Assembly (NCBI RefSeq): GCF_001077815.2
Contig: NZ_CP011310.1
Location: 372,001 to 436,000 of the forward strand
Length of the DNA stretch: 64,000 bases
Direction: 5' to 3'
From: Aurantiacibacter atlanticus
Lineage (GTDB): Bacteria > Pseudomonadota > Alphaproteobacteria > Sphingomonadales > Sphingomonadaceae
The first letter of the stretch is position 1. Each line of letters starts with the position of its first letter. Made by a program: the position numbers and the translations under genes. The notes below the pieces were generated by a model. That model had not been told where the DNA came from. It did not search any database and saw nothing but the letters and a program-made list of their open reading frames with translations. This document shows, piece after piece, positions 18,794 to 27,341 of this stretch.

Positions 18794-19317
18794 CACAACA
18801 TTCCCAGTTCGAGACGCGCTTCGTCGCTCATCTTGGTCGGATCCCATGGCGGATCCCAAGTTACTATGACTTCGGCATTGCGCACACCAGGCAGCCCCAT
18901 CACACGCATTTCGATATCCTGCGGCATGGATTCCGCCACCGGACAGTGCGGGGTGGTGAGCGTCATGGTGACGACGACATCGGCATCGCTGGACACCTCG
19001 ACGTTATAGATAAGCCCGAGATCATAGATATTTACCGGGATTTCAGGGTCGTAAATATCCTTCAGCGCATCAATCACGGCCTGGTGTATTTCGCCACCGG
19101 GTTCACCTGCAGGCGTGTCTTCCGGTTTCTTGGCCAGAAACCCGTCCAGATAATCGCGCTTGCGTTCCAGCTTCGCACCTGCGCTTTCCTGCCCTGTTTC
19201 GTCGTCAGGCAGTGGCGCGTCCGAAACGCGTGCACGCGGCGGCTTTTCTGGAGCGATCACCTTTTCATTCGGGGCAGGGGCCGCGATGAAATCTTTCTTG
19301 TCGGTCTGGTCGTTCAT
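18793..19317 (-). CDS. sufT: SUF-system maturation factor (SufT / MIP18 family, DUF59)
   Basis: A 174-residue protein with a variable charged N-terminal part (about 75 residues, rich in Pro, Ala and Glu) and a DUF59 domain: VIDALKDIYDPEIPVNIYDL, then TLTTPHCPVAESMP, the conserved Cys region, and GVRNAEVIVTWDPPW. SufT-type proteins aid Fe-S cluster maturation. The ATG overlaps the sufS stop by 1 nt, and the stop overlaps sufA by 1 nt, so translation is coupled. The long N-terminal extension is larger than in a minimal DUF59 protein. Confidence 0.88.
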   Translation of the reverse strand: MNDQTDKKDFIAAPAPNEKVIAPEKPPRARVSDAPLPDDETGQESAGAKLERKRDYLDGFLAKKPEDTPAGEPGGEIHQAVIDALKDIYDPEIPVNIYDLGLIYNVEVSSDADVVVTMTLTTPHCPVAESMPQDIEMRVMGLPGVRNAEVIVTWDPPWDPTKMSDEARLELGML

Positions 19318-20516
19318 CAACCGAAAATCCTTTTCGTGCGTTCGATGCCGCGGATCAGCGCGGTTACGTCTTCCTCGTCAGAGTAAATCCCGAAACTGGC
19401 GCGCGCCGTGGCGGTAACACCCAGTTTGGCCATGAGTGGCTGCGCGCAATGATGTCCGGCGCGAATGGCAACGTTCTCTTCGTCCAATATGGTGCCTAAA
19501 TCGTGCGGGTGAATACCGTCGATCAGAAAACTGACGATGCCGGCGCTATTTTCCGGGCCGAACAATGTCACATCATTCATCGCACCGAGGGCATCGCGCG
19601 TCTGCTTTACCAACGCGGCTTCATGTGCGTGGATGGCTTCCAGTCCGATTTTCGTCGTGTAATCGCACGCCGCCGCGAATCCGATCGCCTCGACGATGGC
19701 GGGCGTGCCCGCCTCAAAGCGCTGCGGTGCTGGGGCGAAAGTAGTGTTATCAAAGGTGACAGTGTCGATCATCGCACCACCGCCCTGCCACGGCGGCATC
19801 GCGCCCAGCAGGTCCGCCCTTCCCCACAGCGCACCAATGCCCGTTGGACCATAAAGCTTGTGAGCCGAGAATGCGTAGAAATCGCAATCGAGGGCAGCCA
19901 TGTCCACCGGAAGGCGCGGTACGGCCTGGCAACCATCAAGCAGGAGTTTCGCGCCCACGGCATGTGCAAGATCGGCTGCCCGCCGCGCATCCACCACGCT
20001 GCCCAGCACATTGGAGACATGTGCGAAGGCCACCATCTCATGTTCGCGCGTCAACATCGTTTCCGCAGCGTCGAGATCGATCTGGCCGTCCTCTGTAAGC
20101 GGGCAGACATCGACCTGCCATCCGGCAAGCTGCCACGGCACGATGTTGGAGTGATGTTCCAATTCGGAAAGCAGGACGCGGCCCTTGTGCGGCCAACTAT
20201 AGGCGAGGAGATTGATCGCCTCTGTCGCACCACGCGTGAAGACGATTTCATCCTCGGTCCCGCCGATGAATTCAGCAATCCTGCGACGCGCAGATTCGTA
20301 ACCGAGCGTCATTTCTGCGGAGCGCGAATAGACGCCGCGATGTACGGTCGCGTAATCTGCGCCCAATGCGCGTGTCACCGCATCGATAACCGCTTCGGGC
20401 TTTTGCGCGGTGGCTGCACTATCGAGATAATGCCACGGCGTTCCGGTGCTGGAGACCAGCCCGGGAAAATCGATCTTGCGCCCCAGCGAACGCGATAGGG
20501 TTTCGTTCATGGACAT
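19317..20516 (-). CDS. sufS: Cysteine desulfurase SufS
   Basis: A 399-residue PLP enzyme that takes sulfur from cysteine for cluster assembly. Visible are HRGVYSRSAEMTLGYESAR, ELEHHSNIVPWQ, the PLP-lysine motif SAHKLYGPTGIGALWG and the catalytic cysteine in RAGHHCAQPLM. No sufE is seen in the operon, so the sulfur acceptor must be elsewhere or be another protein. GGAG lies 9 nt before the chosen ATG 20516; an alternative ATG at 20510 would make an ATGA overlap with the upstream lipoprotein gene. Confidence 0.94.
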   Translation of the reverse strand: MSMNETLSRSLGRKIDFPGLVSSTGTPWHYLDSAATAQKPEAVIDAVTRALGADYATVHRGVYSRSAEMTLGYESARRRIAEFIGGTEDEIVFTRGATEAINLLAYSWPHKGRVLLSELEHHSNIVPWQLAGWQVDVCPLTEDGQIDLDAAETMLTREHEMVAFAHVSNVLGSVVDARRAADLAHAVGAKLLLDGCQAVPRLPVDMAALDCDFYAFSAHKLYGPTGIGALWGRADLLGAMPPWQGGGAMIDTVTFDNTTFAPAPQRFEAGTPAIVEAIGFAAACDYTTKIGLEAIHAHEAALVKQTRDALGAMNDVTLFGPENSAGIVSFLIDGIHPHDLGTILDEENVAIRAGHHCAQPLMAKLGVTATARASFGIYSDEEDVTALIRGIERTKRIFG

Positions 20517-20920
20517 GGGCTTTTACTCCAGCCCGAATTGGCTCCGCGGGCACGTTGGTATCGCACGCCCGCCTCTACAACGCGATAATCCGAACCGACA
20601 TCGTCAAGCACTATGCGCCATTGTTCACCGCTGACAGAATCGTCAGCATAGCCTTCGGCGGTGACGAGGATAATATGCGTGCCAGAGCCAGTGCCGTCGC
20701 GACCGATTTCGCGCGTGATACGCACTTCGTCTTTGCTTTCTTTTGCGGTTGGAGCCGGAACATAATGCGCGATGACCCTGTCTTCGGCTGCAAAAGTCCG
20801 GTCGGGAATGGAAAGTGGGCTGAAATCACTTGCAGGCGGCGCATCAAGCACCGGCATGGTGGTGCAGGCCGCAATACCCGACAGCACCAGAGCACAGGAG
20901 AAAAAGCCCAATGTGTTCAT
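20507..20920 (-). CDS. Predicted lipoprotein inside the SUF operon
   Basis: A 137-residue protein with a lipoprotein signal (LVLSGIAAC, Cys about residue 19) followed by an uncharacterised domain containing DRVIAHYVPAP and DEVRITREIGRDGTGSGTH. No cysteine cluster or known Fe-S motif is present. It overlaps the sufD stop by 4 nt (ATGA) and sufS by 10 nt, so it is fully embedded in the operon. Why a cell-envelope lipoprotein is coupled to Fe-S assembly is unclear. I do not recognise a family. Confidence 0.7.
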   Translation of the reverse strand: MNTLGFFSCALVLSGIAACTTMPVLDAPPASDFSPLSIPDRTFAAEDRVIAHYVPAPTAKESKDEVRITREIGRDGTGSGTHIILVTAEGYADDSVSGEQWRIVLDDVGSDYRVVEAGVRYQRARGANSGWSKSPCP

Positions 20921-21681
20921 GGCGTTGGTTCCAGAAACGCCAGTGTTTCATCAAGCATGCTATCGCGCGTGGCATCATCGGTAATTGCGACAAAGGCATC
21001 GCCGATGAAGGCCTGCACCAGCAGCCGCTTGGCAATTGCGGGCGCGATACCGCGGCTGGCCATGTAATAGCGCGCCATTTCATCAAGCTGACCAATCGCT
21101 GCACCGTGCGCGCACAGCACATCGTCAGCAAAAATCTCCAATTCCGGCTTGGTATTGGCCGTCGCGCCCTTTTCCAGCAGGATTGCGCGGAAGCTTTGCG
21201 CAGCATCGGTTTTCTGCGCATCGCGCGCAACTTCTATGCGGCCAAGAAAATTGCCTGTCGAGCGGCCCCACTGCACCGCGCGAACCACCTGATTGCTGGT
21301 GGCGTTGGGGTGGGCATGGATCGTGCGGGTGACGAATTCCTGCACCTTGTCTCCACCGCCAAGTGTCACACCGCCGAATTCGAAATGCGCGCCTTCTTCC
21401 AGCGTAACTTCGATTTCCAAGCGTTGGTAATTGCCGCCGGCGATAGTAGCGAAAGCTTCAAAGCAGCCTTCTTTCCCGACATGAACGCGCAGCCGGTCTA
21501 TCGCACTGGAAGGTCCATCCTCCGCCGAGATAACCTTGCATTCGAAACGAGTTTCGCCCGGTGGCACGTCCACTGTGCGCCAGTGGTGAACCGCAGCCGG
21601 ATCTGCCGCCGCCAGGAAATCCGCATCGGCATAGCGCCAGTCTTCGTCGCGCGTGGTAGGCAGGGTGGCAAGCTGGTTCAC
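20917..21681 (-). CDS. sufD: SufD scaffold subunit
   Basis: A 254-residue SufB/D-family protein, shorter than E. coli SufD (about 420) as is common in this group. The C-terminal core is recognisable: LLEKGATANTKPELEIFADD, CAHGAAIGQLDEMARYYMASRG and the conserved FIGDAF near the end. It forms the SufBCD scaffold on which clusters are built. The start is GTG 21681, in a GTGA overlap with sufC. It overlaps the lipoprotein start by 4 nt. Confidence 0.9.
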   Translation of the reverse strand: MNQLATLPTTRDEDWRYADADFLAAADPAAVHHWRTVDVPPGETRFECKVISAEDGPSSAIDRLRVHVGKEGCFEAFATIAGGNYQRLEIEVTLEEGAHFEFGGVTLGGGDKVQEFVTRTIHAHPNATSNQVVRAVQWGRSTGNFLGRIEVARDAQKTDAAQSFRAILLEKGATANTKPELEIFADDVLCAHGAAIGQLDEMARYYMASRGIAPAIAKRLLVQAFIGDAFVAITDDATRDSMLDETLAFLEPTP

Positions 21682-22424
21682 GCCGCCATCACCTCGTCAT
21701 ATCCCTCGGCTTCCAACTGCCTTGCCAGATCGGCGTCACCGGTTTTTACGATGGCACCAGCTGAGAGGATGTGGACGAAATCAGGCTGCACATAATCGAG
21801 CAGACGCTGGTAATGTGTGATCAGCAGCACACCTTTTTGCGCGTCGCGCATGATAGAGTTGATACCCTGCCCCACTACTTTGAGAGCATCGATATCGAGG
21901 CCGCTGTCAGTTTCATCGAGAACCGCGAACATCGGATCGAGAATGCCCATCTGGACCATCTCGTTGCGTTTCTTCTCGCCTCCCGAAAAGCCGACATTCA
22001 CATTGCGTTTGAGCATGTCCATGTCGAGCTTCAGCAGGCTTGCTTTTTCCTTCGCGAGCTTGAGGAACTCACCGCCCGTTAACGGCTCTTCCCCGCGCGA
22101 TTTGCGCTGGGAATTCAAGGCTTCTCGCAGGAATTGCAGATTGGATACGCCGGGAATTTCTACCGGATATTGAAACCCCAGGAACATGCCGGCAGCGGCG
22201 CGTTCATGCGGTTCCATGTCGAAAAGATCTTGCCCCATGAAGGTGACTGATCCGCCGGTCACTTCGTAACCGGGCCGCCCCCCTAGCACATAAGCGAGCG
22301 TGGATTTGCCCGCACCATTGGGGCCCATAATGGCATGTATCTCGCCCGCGTTCACGGTGAGAGAAAGGCCCTTGAGGATAGGTTTGCCGTTAATTTCGGC
22401 GTGAAGGTTTTCAATCTTTAGCAT
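21678..22424 (-). CDS. sufC: SufC ATPase
   Basis: A 248-residue ABC-type ATPase of the SufBCD complex. The Walker A motif is GPNGAGKSTLAYVLGG, the signature NVGFSGGEKKRNEM and Walker B MFAVLDETDSGLDID, followed by a switch His in LLITHYQRLL. It uses ATP to open the scaffold for cluster assembly. Its start directly abuts the DUF559 stop with no spacer, and its end overlaps sufD by 4 nt. Confidence 0.96.
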   Translation of the reverse strand: MLKIENLHAEINGKPILKGLSLTVNAGEIHAIMGPNGAGKSTLAYVLGGRPGYEVTGGSVTFMGQDLFDMEPHERAAAGMFLGFQYPVEIPGVSNLQFLREALNSQRKSRGEEPLTGGEFLKLAKEKASLLKLDMDMLKRNVNVGFSGGEKKRNEMVQMGILDPMFAVLDETDSGLDIDALKVVGQGINSIMRDAQKGVLLITHYQRLLDYVQPDFVHILSAGAIVKTGDADLARQLEAEGYDEVMAA

Positions 22425-22967
22425 TCAGTCTTTCCGGTAGCTGCGCGACGGACCATTCCCGTCACGATCGTAACGCGGCGTGGTCTGGCGTGGATGTTCG
22501 GCATCGTGCCTGCGGCGGGCGTCGCCCCTGTCGCCAATGCGCAGACGCATACCAGCGGTGATACGGGCGAGGACTTCGTCCATGTTTTCTAATATGTCGG
22601 CGGCCTTGATGTGCATCACCCGCACACCGACCGATTCCAGGCTCTTGTCACGGCGGCGAGCGAGCTTTTCGTCCGCGCCTTCCTCGTCAATGGCGATAGC
22701 CATGCCGAGATTGTGACAATTGAAATCGACAATCGCGCTGCCCACCACGGCGAAGCGTTTGAAGGTGTAGCGCCCCAGATCCGCCTTGGCGAAACGCGCT
22801 GCGAGCGCCTTATGCGCGTCGGAAGCGTGCCGCTTCATATCGCGCGCCTGATCATGCAGCACATCGAGCCGCTTGTCGGATATCTTCCAGCCGCGGCCCT
22901 TCTTCTCAAGCTCAGGCGCATCAGCATCGGTTGTGTCGCGGACCTTGAGGGTTTTGCGTTCTGTCAC
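22425..22967 (-). CDS. DUF559-like protein in the SUF operon, catalytic residues degenerate
   Basis: A 180-residue basic protein. Residues about 60-150 resemble the DUF559 (Vsr/PD-(D/E)XK-like) fold: [20 protein letters not shown], then AIAIDEEG and [19 protein letters not shown]. In canonical members the second strand reads EvDG followed by H. Here the Glu is Ala and the His is missing, so nuclease activity is doubtful. The C-terminal 35 residues are Arg/His/Asp-rich. It starts with GTG 22967 overlapping the sufB stop by 4 nt. Its role beside Fe-S assembly is unknown. Confidence 0.65.
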   Translation of the reverse strand: MTERKTLKVRDTTDADAPELEKKGRGWKISDKRLDVLHDQARDMKRHASDAHKALAARFAKADLGRYTFKRFAVVGSAIVDFNCHNLGMAIAIDEEGADEKLARRRDKSLESVGVRVMHIKAADILENMDEVLARITAGMRLRIGDRGDARRRHDAEHPRQTTPRYDRDGNGPSRSYRKD

Positions 22968-24445
22968 CCCACGCTCCCCTCAAGCGAGATAGCCAGCAGC
23001 TTCTGCGCCTCTACGGCAAATTCCATCGGCAATTCTTTCAGCACGTCCTTGGCGAAGCCGTTGACGATAAGTGCCACGGCCTCTTCCTCGCCCAGTCCGC
23101 GTTGCATGGCGTAAAACAGCTGGTCGTCGGAGATCTTGCTGGTGGTTGCCTCATGCTCGATCTGGGCGCTGGGATTCTTGATCTCGATATAGGGCACAGT
23201 GTGCGCCCCGCATTCAGAGCTCAACAGCAGGCTATCGCACTGGGTGAAATTGCGCACATTGTCCGCATTCGCGCCCACCCGAACGAGGCCACGATAGGTG
23301 TTGTTGCTCTTGCCCGCCGAAATCCCCTTGGAAATGATGGTGGAGCGTGAGCCCTTGCCGTTATGAACCATTTTGGTTCCCGTGTCGGCCTGTTGGTGGT
23401 TATTAGTAACCGCCACCGAGTAGAACTCGCCAACGCTGTCTTCACCGTTGAGCACGCAGGAGGGGTATTTCCACGTAACCGCGCTGCCGGTCTCGACCTG
23501 CGTCCATGAAATCTTGGACCGCGCACCTTGGCACAAGCCACGTTTGGTCACGAAATTATAGATCCCGCCAACGCCTTCCGCATTGCCCGGATACCAGTTT
23601 TGCACAGTCGAATATTTGATCTCGGCATCTTCCATCGCGACCAATTCCACCACGGCGGCGTGGAGCTGGTTTTCATCGCGCATCGGCGCGGTGCAGCCTT
23701 CCAGATAGGAGACGTAAGACCCCTTTTCGGCCACGATCAGCGTGCGTTCGAACTGCCCTGTATTCTCTGCATTGATACGGAAATAGGTGGAGAGCTCCAT
23801 CGGACAGCGCACGCCCTCTGGAATGTAGACGAAGGTGCCGTCGCTGAAGACCGCGCAATTCAAGGTTGCAAAATAATTATCGTGCTGCGGCACAACCTTG
23901 CCGAGCCACTTTTTCACCAGATCGGGATATTCCTTGATCGCCTCGCTGATCGAACGGAAAATCACGCCCGCGCTTTCCAGCTCCTTGCGGAAGGTGGTGG
24001 CGACGCTGACGCTGTCGAACACCGCGTCCACAGCAACCTTGCGCGCACCTTCTACGCCGGCGAGCACTTCCTGTTCGGCAATGGGAATACCCAGCTTGTC
24101 ATATACGCGCTTGATCTCCGGATCGAGTTCATCAAGTGATTCGAGCTTGGGCTTGGCCTTGGGCTCCGCATAATAATAGGCGTCCTGATAATCTATCTTC
24201 GGATAGCCCACCTTGGCCCAGTCCGGTTCCTTCATGGTCTGCCACAGGCGGAATGCCTTCAGCCGCCATTCCAGCATCCATTCAGGCTCACCCTTCTTGG
24301 CCGAAATGAACCGCACCGTATCTTCGCTCAGGCCCTTGGGTGCGAATTCCTGTTCGATATCGCTTGCCCAGCCGTGTTCGTAATCAGCAGCCTTGGCAGC
24401 GGCTTCGCGAGCATCGCGGTCTTGAATATCTAAGTCTTCAGTCAT
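22964..24445 (-). CDS. sufB: SufB scaffold protein
   Basis: A 493-residue Fe-S scaffold subunit of normal length. Diagnostic regions are [59 protein letters not shown] and [16 protein letters not shown] with the conserved Cys near the C-terminus. ATG 24445 makes an ATGA overlap with the Rrf2 regulator, so the longer frame to 24553 is not used. SufB, SufC and SufD form the assembly complex; all three are present here. Confidence 0.96.
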   Translation of the reverse strand: MTEDLDIQDRDAREAAAKAADYEHGWASDIEQEFAPKGLSEDTVRFISAKKGEPEWMLEWRLKAFRLWQTMKEPDWAKVGYPKIDYQDAYYYAEPKAKPKLESLDELDPEIKRVYDKLGIPIAEQEVLAGVEGARKVAVDAVFDSVSVATTFRKELESAGVIFRSISEAIKEYPDLVKKWLGKVVPQHDNYFATLNCAVFSDGTFVYIPEGVRCPMELSTYFRINAENTGQFERTLIVAEKGSYVSYLEGCTAPMRDENQLHAAVVELVAMEDAEIKYSTVQNWYPGNAEGVGGIYNFVTKRGLCQGARSKISWTQVETGSAVTWKYPSCVLNGEDSVGEFYSVAVTNNHQQADTGTKMVHNGKGSRSTIISKGISAGKSNNTYRGLVRVGANADNVRNFTQCDSLLLSSECGAHTVPYIEIKNPSAQIEHEATTSKISDDQLFYAMQRGLGEEEAVALIVNGFAKDVLKELPMEFAVEAQKLLAISLEGSVG

Positions 24446-24861
24446 GCCAGTTCTTCTGTTGTCTGCTGGGGCGTCAATTGCACCAGCGATATTTGAGCAA
24501 GCGCACCGCGTAATGCCGAATTTACCAGCGGCCAGTGCGGTTTGACGCTGCAATTATGATCCACCACGCATTCAGTCCCGTCGACACAGGCGGTAAGGGC
24601 AATCGGCCCTTCCACCGCCTCGACAATGTCTGCCAGGCTGACTGCTGCTGCGGGCCGCGCCAGCTGCAATCCGCCGCCTGCCCCACGGGTAGCGCGGAGC
24701 AAGCCTGCCGCGGTCAATTTACTGACCAGCTTTTGCACGGTAGGCACAGGAAGCCCGGTCTCACAGGCAAGTGCAGCCGCGCTGGTACGTCCGCCACCAC
24801 AATGTCCGGCCGCCGCGCTCATGATGACGACGGCATAATCTGCAAGGTTGGACAATCGCAT
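24442..24861 (-). CDS. Rrf2-family Fe-S sensing regulator of the SUF operon (IscR-like)
   Basis: A 139-residue winged-helix regulator. Start ATG 24861 is chosen over an upstream GTG because AGAGAAG is then well spaced. The N-terminal part has [20 protein letters not shown] and a helix-turn-helix ([19 protein letters not shown]). Cysteines are at residues 92, 98 and 104, the same positions as the [2Fe-2S] ligands of E. coli IscR. It is the first gene of the SUF operon, so autoregulation is expected: cluster-bound protein represses, apo-protein releases. A candidate operator is at 24877-24903. Confidence 0.9.
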   Translation of the reverse strand: MRLSNLADYAVVIMSAAAGHCGGGRTSAAALACETGLPVPTVQKLVSKLTAAGLLRATRGAGGGLQLARPAAAVSLADIVEAVEGPIALTACVDGTECVVDHNCSVKPHWPLVNSALRGALAQISLVQLTPQQTTEELA

Positions 24862-24876
24862 TTCGCGCACGCTTCT

Positions 24877-24932
24877 CTAATCAGACTAATTCGTTCCGAT
24901 TAGCCAATTATGCGCAAAACTCGCGCAATCAA
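24877..24932 (-). promoter_or_regulatory. SUF operon promoter with IscR/Rrf2-type operator
   Basis: On the minus strand, TTGATT (24932-24927) and TAATTG (24910-24905) are 16 nt apart. Directly downstream is an inverted repeat, CTAATC (24877-24882) with GATTAG (24898-24903), containing a GACTAAT half-site that resembles IscR-family operators. It would place the repressor over the transcription start. Confidence 0.5.
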
Positions 24933-25233
24933 GCCATTTTCACTTGTTGCGAGTCGTTAGCATCTGAACGATGCGAAACTGCCATTTCATAGATCTGCAC
25001 AGAACCCTTGCGGCCGGGCAGTTTGATCGCCGGCCGGTGAGCAAGTCAGCGTCGCGCGGTTCAGCGATCAAAAATTGTAGTGGCAGGTCACTATGTGAGA
25101 GAAAATCGGGACGGCACTATGCTCTTAGTGCGACCCGTGCTCCGCGCCGCCCCGATAGTACTATGGCATGATTTCCGGCCTCTGCAAGATAAATTGCATT
25201 GTTTTGCAACGACATGGTCCGATTCCAACGGTG
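24933..25233. other. Non-coding gap upstream of the SUF promoter
   Basis: No convincing gene. It carries a GGCCGG/CCGGCC inverted repeat near 25010-25033 and the hairpin at 25105-25156 that probably ends the DUF885 transcript. Short frames here have no ribosome binding site or recognisable content. Confidence 0.5.
25101..25156 (-). terminator. Probable terminator of the DUF885 gene
   Basis: On the minus strand an 11-bp stem (25156-25146 with 25115-25105, one G-U pair) encloses a smaller CACTA/TAGTG hairpin and is followed by TTTTC. It lies about 78 nt after the DUF885 stop codon. Confidence 0.45.
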
Positions 25234-27048
25234 TCAGCGCAGCTTTGATGCGATCCATATATCGACTTGTTCTTCCAGAATATCGAGCGGAACGGGACCA
25301 TTGATCAGCACGACTTCATGGAATTCTCGAATATCGAAACTGTCGCCCAGACTGGTGCGGGCGCGATCGCGCAATTCCATGACCTTTAGCTTGCCGATCA
25401 TATAGGCGGTGGCCTGCCCAGGGTATACGATATAGCGTTCGATCGCCTTGCGGATATCGCCATCGGGATTGGGTGTGTTTTGCGTGAGATAGGCAATGGC
25501 CTCCTCACGGCTCCAGCGCTTGTGATGAATACCGGTATCCACCACCAGCCGCGCGGCACGCCAAAGCTCCATGCCCAGACGCCCGAAATCGGAATAGGGA
25601 TCGGTATAGAAACCCATGTCCTTGCCAAGTTCTTCGGAATAAAGTCCCCAACCCTCGGTATAGGCGGTGAAGCCGCCAAAACGGCGGAAAGGCGGCAGAT
25701 CGCCCAGTCCTGTCTGAATAGCGCGCTGCATATGGTGACCAGGCAACCCTTCGTGATATGCCAGTGCCTCCAGCTCATTCGCGCTCATGTCGCGCAAATT
25801 GTAGAGATTGACGTAATAGGTGCCGGGCCGCGATCCATCAGGGGCAGGACTTTGATAAAACGCCTTCCCAGCGCTTTGTTCGCGGAACGCCTCGACAGGT
25901 TTTACCTGCAATTCAAATTCCGGCAGCGTGACAAAATAATCGGGTAGCCGGGCTTCCATTGCATTCAGCACCGCGCTTACATCCGTGAGATATTCCTCAC
26001 GCGTGTCGTAAAAGAAGCGTTCATCAGTGCGGGTGTGTTGGAAAAAATCCTGCAGGCTACCGTCAAATTCCACCTGCTGCATGATCGCGCGCATTTCGCC
26101 ATGGATACGTTCAACTTCGCGCAGGCCGATATTGTGGACCTCATCCGCAGTGAGATCGGTAGTGGTGTAATAGGACAGCAACGCATCATAATATTGCGCG
26201 CCGTCGCTCAGCCGCCAGATCCCGTCATCGGTTGGTGCAATACTTTGCTGACGGACCATTTCCGCACGCAACTGGCCATAGGCTGGCGCGGCGGAGGCCA
26301 GCCAGGCGGCGTCCGCTTTTGCAGTCAGGGCTGTTTGCTCAGCAAGAGAGATATCCAGTTTTGCTACCTTGCCGCGGAAATCTTCGAGAACGGCATTATC
26401 GAGACCGGAATCAAGCAAGTTCTCAATGTCGCTCAGGACATAGGGATACACCCAGTCAGGCGGCATGACGCGATTGCTGGCGCGCGCTGCCGAGCGGGCG
26501 ATCAGCGTCTCCATCAGCGGCGCGATGCCTTCGATACGGGCGATATAGGCCCACGCATCGCTGACATTTGTCACCGTGTGCGTATTGATGAGGAAGGCCG
26601 GTATGCCGCTTTGCTCACCATTCATCTGGTCGAAGATGAGGCCGTTTTCACGAAACGGATCGAGCAGGGCAGATCGCGCCGCCACGGCTTCGAACAGCCG
26701 ATAGGACAGGGCTTCCTGACCGGTCAGATCGGCAAGGTCATAAGTGCCCTGCATCTGCGCCAGATAATCCATCCGCAAGGCGCGGCGAGCGTCGTCCGCC
26801 TCGACCGATTGATCATTCCATTTGCCGTAATCCTCATCACGGATGCCGCGATAGGCCTTGGTCTGCGGTGACATGGCAAGCGATGCCGCATCATATTGCT
26901 CGAAGAAGTCTTGAATGTCGGCCGCCACCTCTGCCGGCGCGCTGGCGGAAGGCGCTGGCGCTGCCAGTTCTGTTTGTGTCGAAGCGCAGGCGCCCAATGC
27001 CAATGCGGCGGACGCGAGTACACTGGTGCGAAGCAGGTGAATTTTCAT
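25234..27048 (-). CDS. DUF885 family lipoprotein, putative zinc peptidase
   Basis: A 604-residue protein with a lipoprotein signal (ASAALALGACAS, lipobox Cys about residue 21), then a long helical domain typical of DUF885. YHEGLPGHHMQRAIQ carries an HExxH-like zinc motif (HEGLPGHH), and EGWGLYSEELG probably supplies a further acidic ligand. The family is related to M32/M3-type peptidases, but the substrate is not known. The gene stands alone; a terminator-like hairpin follows and a small intergenic gene precedes it. Confidence 0.85.
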   Translation of the reverse strand: MKIHLLRTSVLASAALALGACASTQTELAAPAPSASAPAEVAADIQDFFEQYDAASLAMSPQTKAYRGIRDEDYGKWNDQSVEADDARRALRMDYLAQMQGTYDLADLTGQEALSYRLFEAVAARSALLDPFRENGLIFDQMNGEQSGIPAFLINTHTVTNVSDAWAYIARIEGIAPLMETLIARSAARASNRVMPPDWVYPYVLSDIENLLDSGLDNAVLEDFRGKVAKLDISLAEQTALTAKADAAWLASAAPAYGQLRAEMVRQQSIAPTDDGIWRLSDGAQYYDALLSYYTTTDLTADEVHNIGLREVERIHGEMRAIMQQVEFDGSLQDFFQHTRTDERFFYDTREEYLTDVSAVLNAMEARLPDYFVTLPEFELQVKPVEAFREQSAGKAFYQSPAPDGSRPGTYYVNLYNLRDMSANELEALAYHEGLPGHHMQRAIQTGLGDLPPFRRFGGFTAYTEGWGLYSEELGKDMGFYTDPYSDFGRLGMELWRAARLVVDTGIHHKRWSREEAIAYLTQNTPNPDGDIRKAIERYIVYPGQATAYMIGKLKVMELRDRARTSLGDSFDIREFHEVVLINGPVPLDILEEQVDIWIASKLR

Positions 27049-27112
27049 GTGGCAGTCCTTCTAAGCTATTGAAGCACGCCTAAAAGAAAGTAGGCGATGA
27101 AGGAAGTGCAGA

Positions 27113-27152
27113 CAAAAAAGGGGGGCGGCAATCCGTGGATCACCGCCCCTTG
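27113..27152 (-). terminator. Strong intrinsic terminator, minus strand
   Basis: On the minus strand AGGGGCGG pairs with CCGCCCC around a loop that can itself pair (ATCC/GGAT), followed by TTTTTT (27113-27118 region). It cannot serve the DUF885 gene, which starts downstream of it. It must end a short transcript arising from the pyrD upstream region, for which the 20-codon frame at 27167-27229 is the candidate. Confidence 0.75.
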
Positions 27153-27166
27153 AAGTGGAGAACTCG

Positions 27167-27229
27167 TTACGCCTTGCGCTTCGAGCCCTTCGGGTCGCAA
27201 TCGGGGCCTAGCTGATTCGCATGAGACAT
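27167..27229 (-). CDS. Candidate 20-residue microprotein (or part of a small RNA)
   Basis: ATG 27229 to TAA 27167 encodes 20 residues starting MSHANQLGPDCDP and ending KGSKRKA, with a single Cys and a basic tail. A stop lies 12 codons upstream in frame, so it cannot be longer. The strong terminator begins about 15 nt after the stop, showing that something is transcribed here on the minus strand. No clear ribosome binding site precedes the ATG, so a small non-coding RNA is an equal possibility. I recognise no family. Confidence 0.35.
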   Translation of the reverse strand: MSHANQLGPDCDPKGSKRKA

Positions 27230-27341
27230 GCTTGTAAGAAGGCGACATAATTCGAATCGCGTTCATTTTGGCACATATTTTTTCTTCGGCACAGCGCGAG
27301 ACATTGCGTTTCGCATAGTCATGCTGCCAAGGACCCCCGCG

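Noticed and set aside
19503..20498. 331-codon frame antisense to sufS
   Set aside because: SufS is unmistakable on the other strand and the antisense product is compositionally random.
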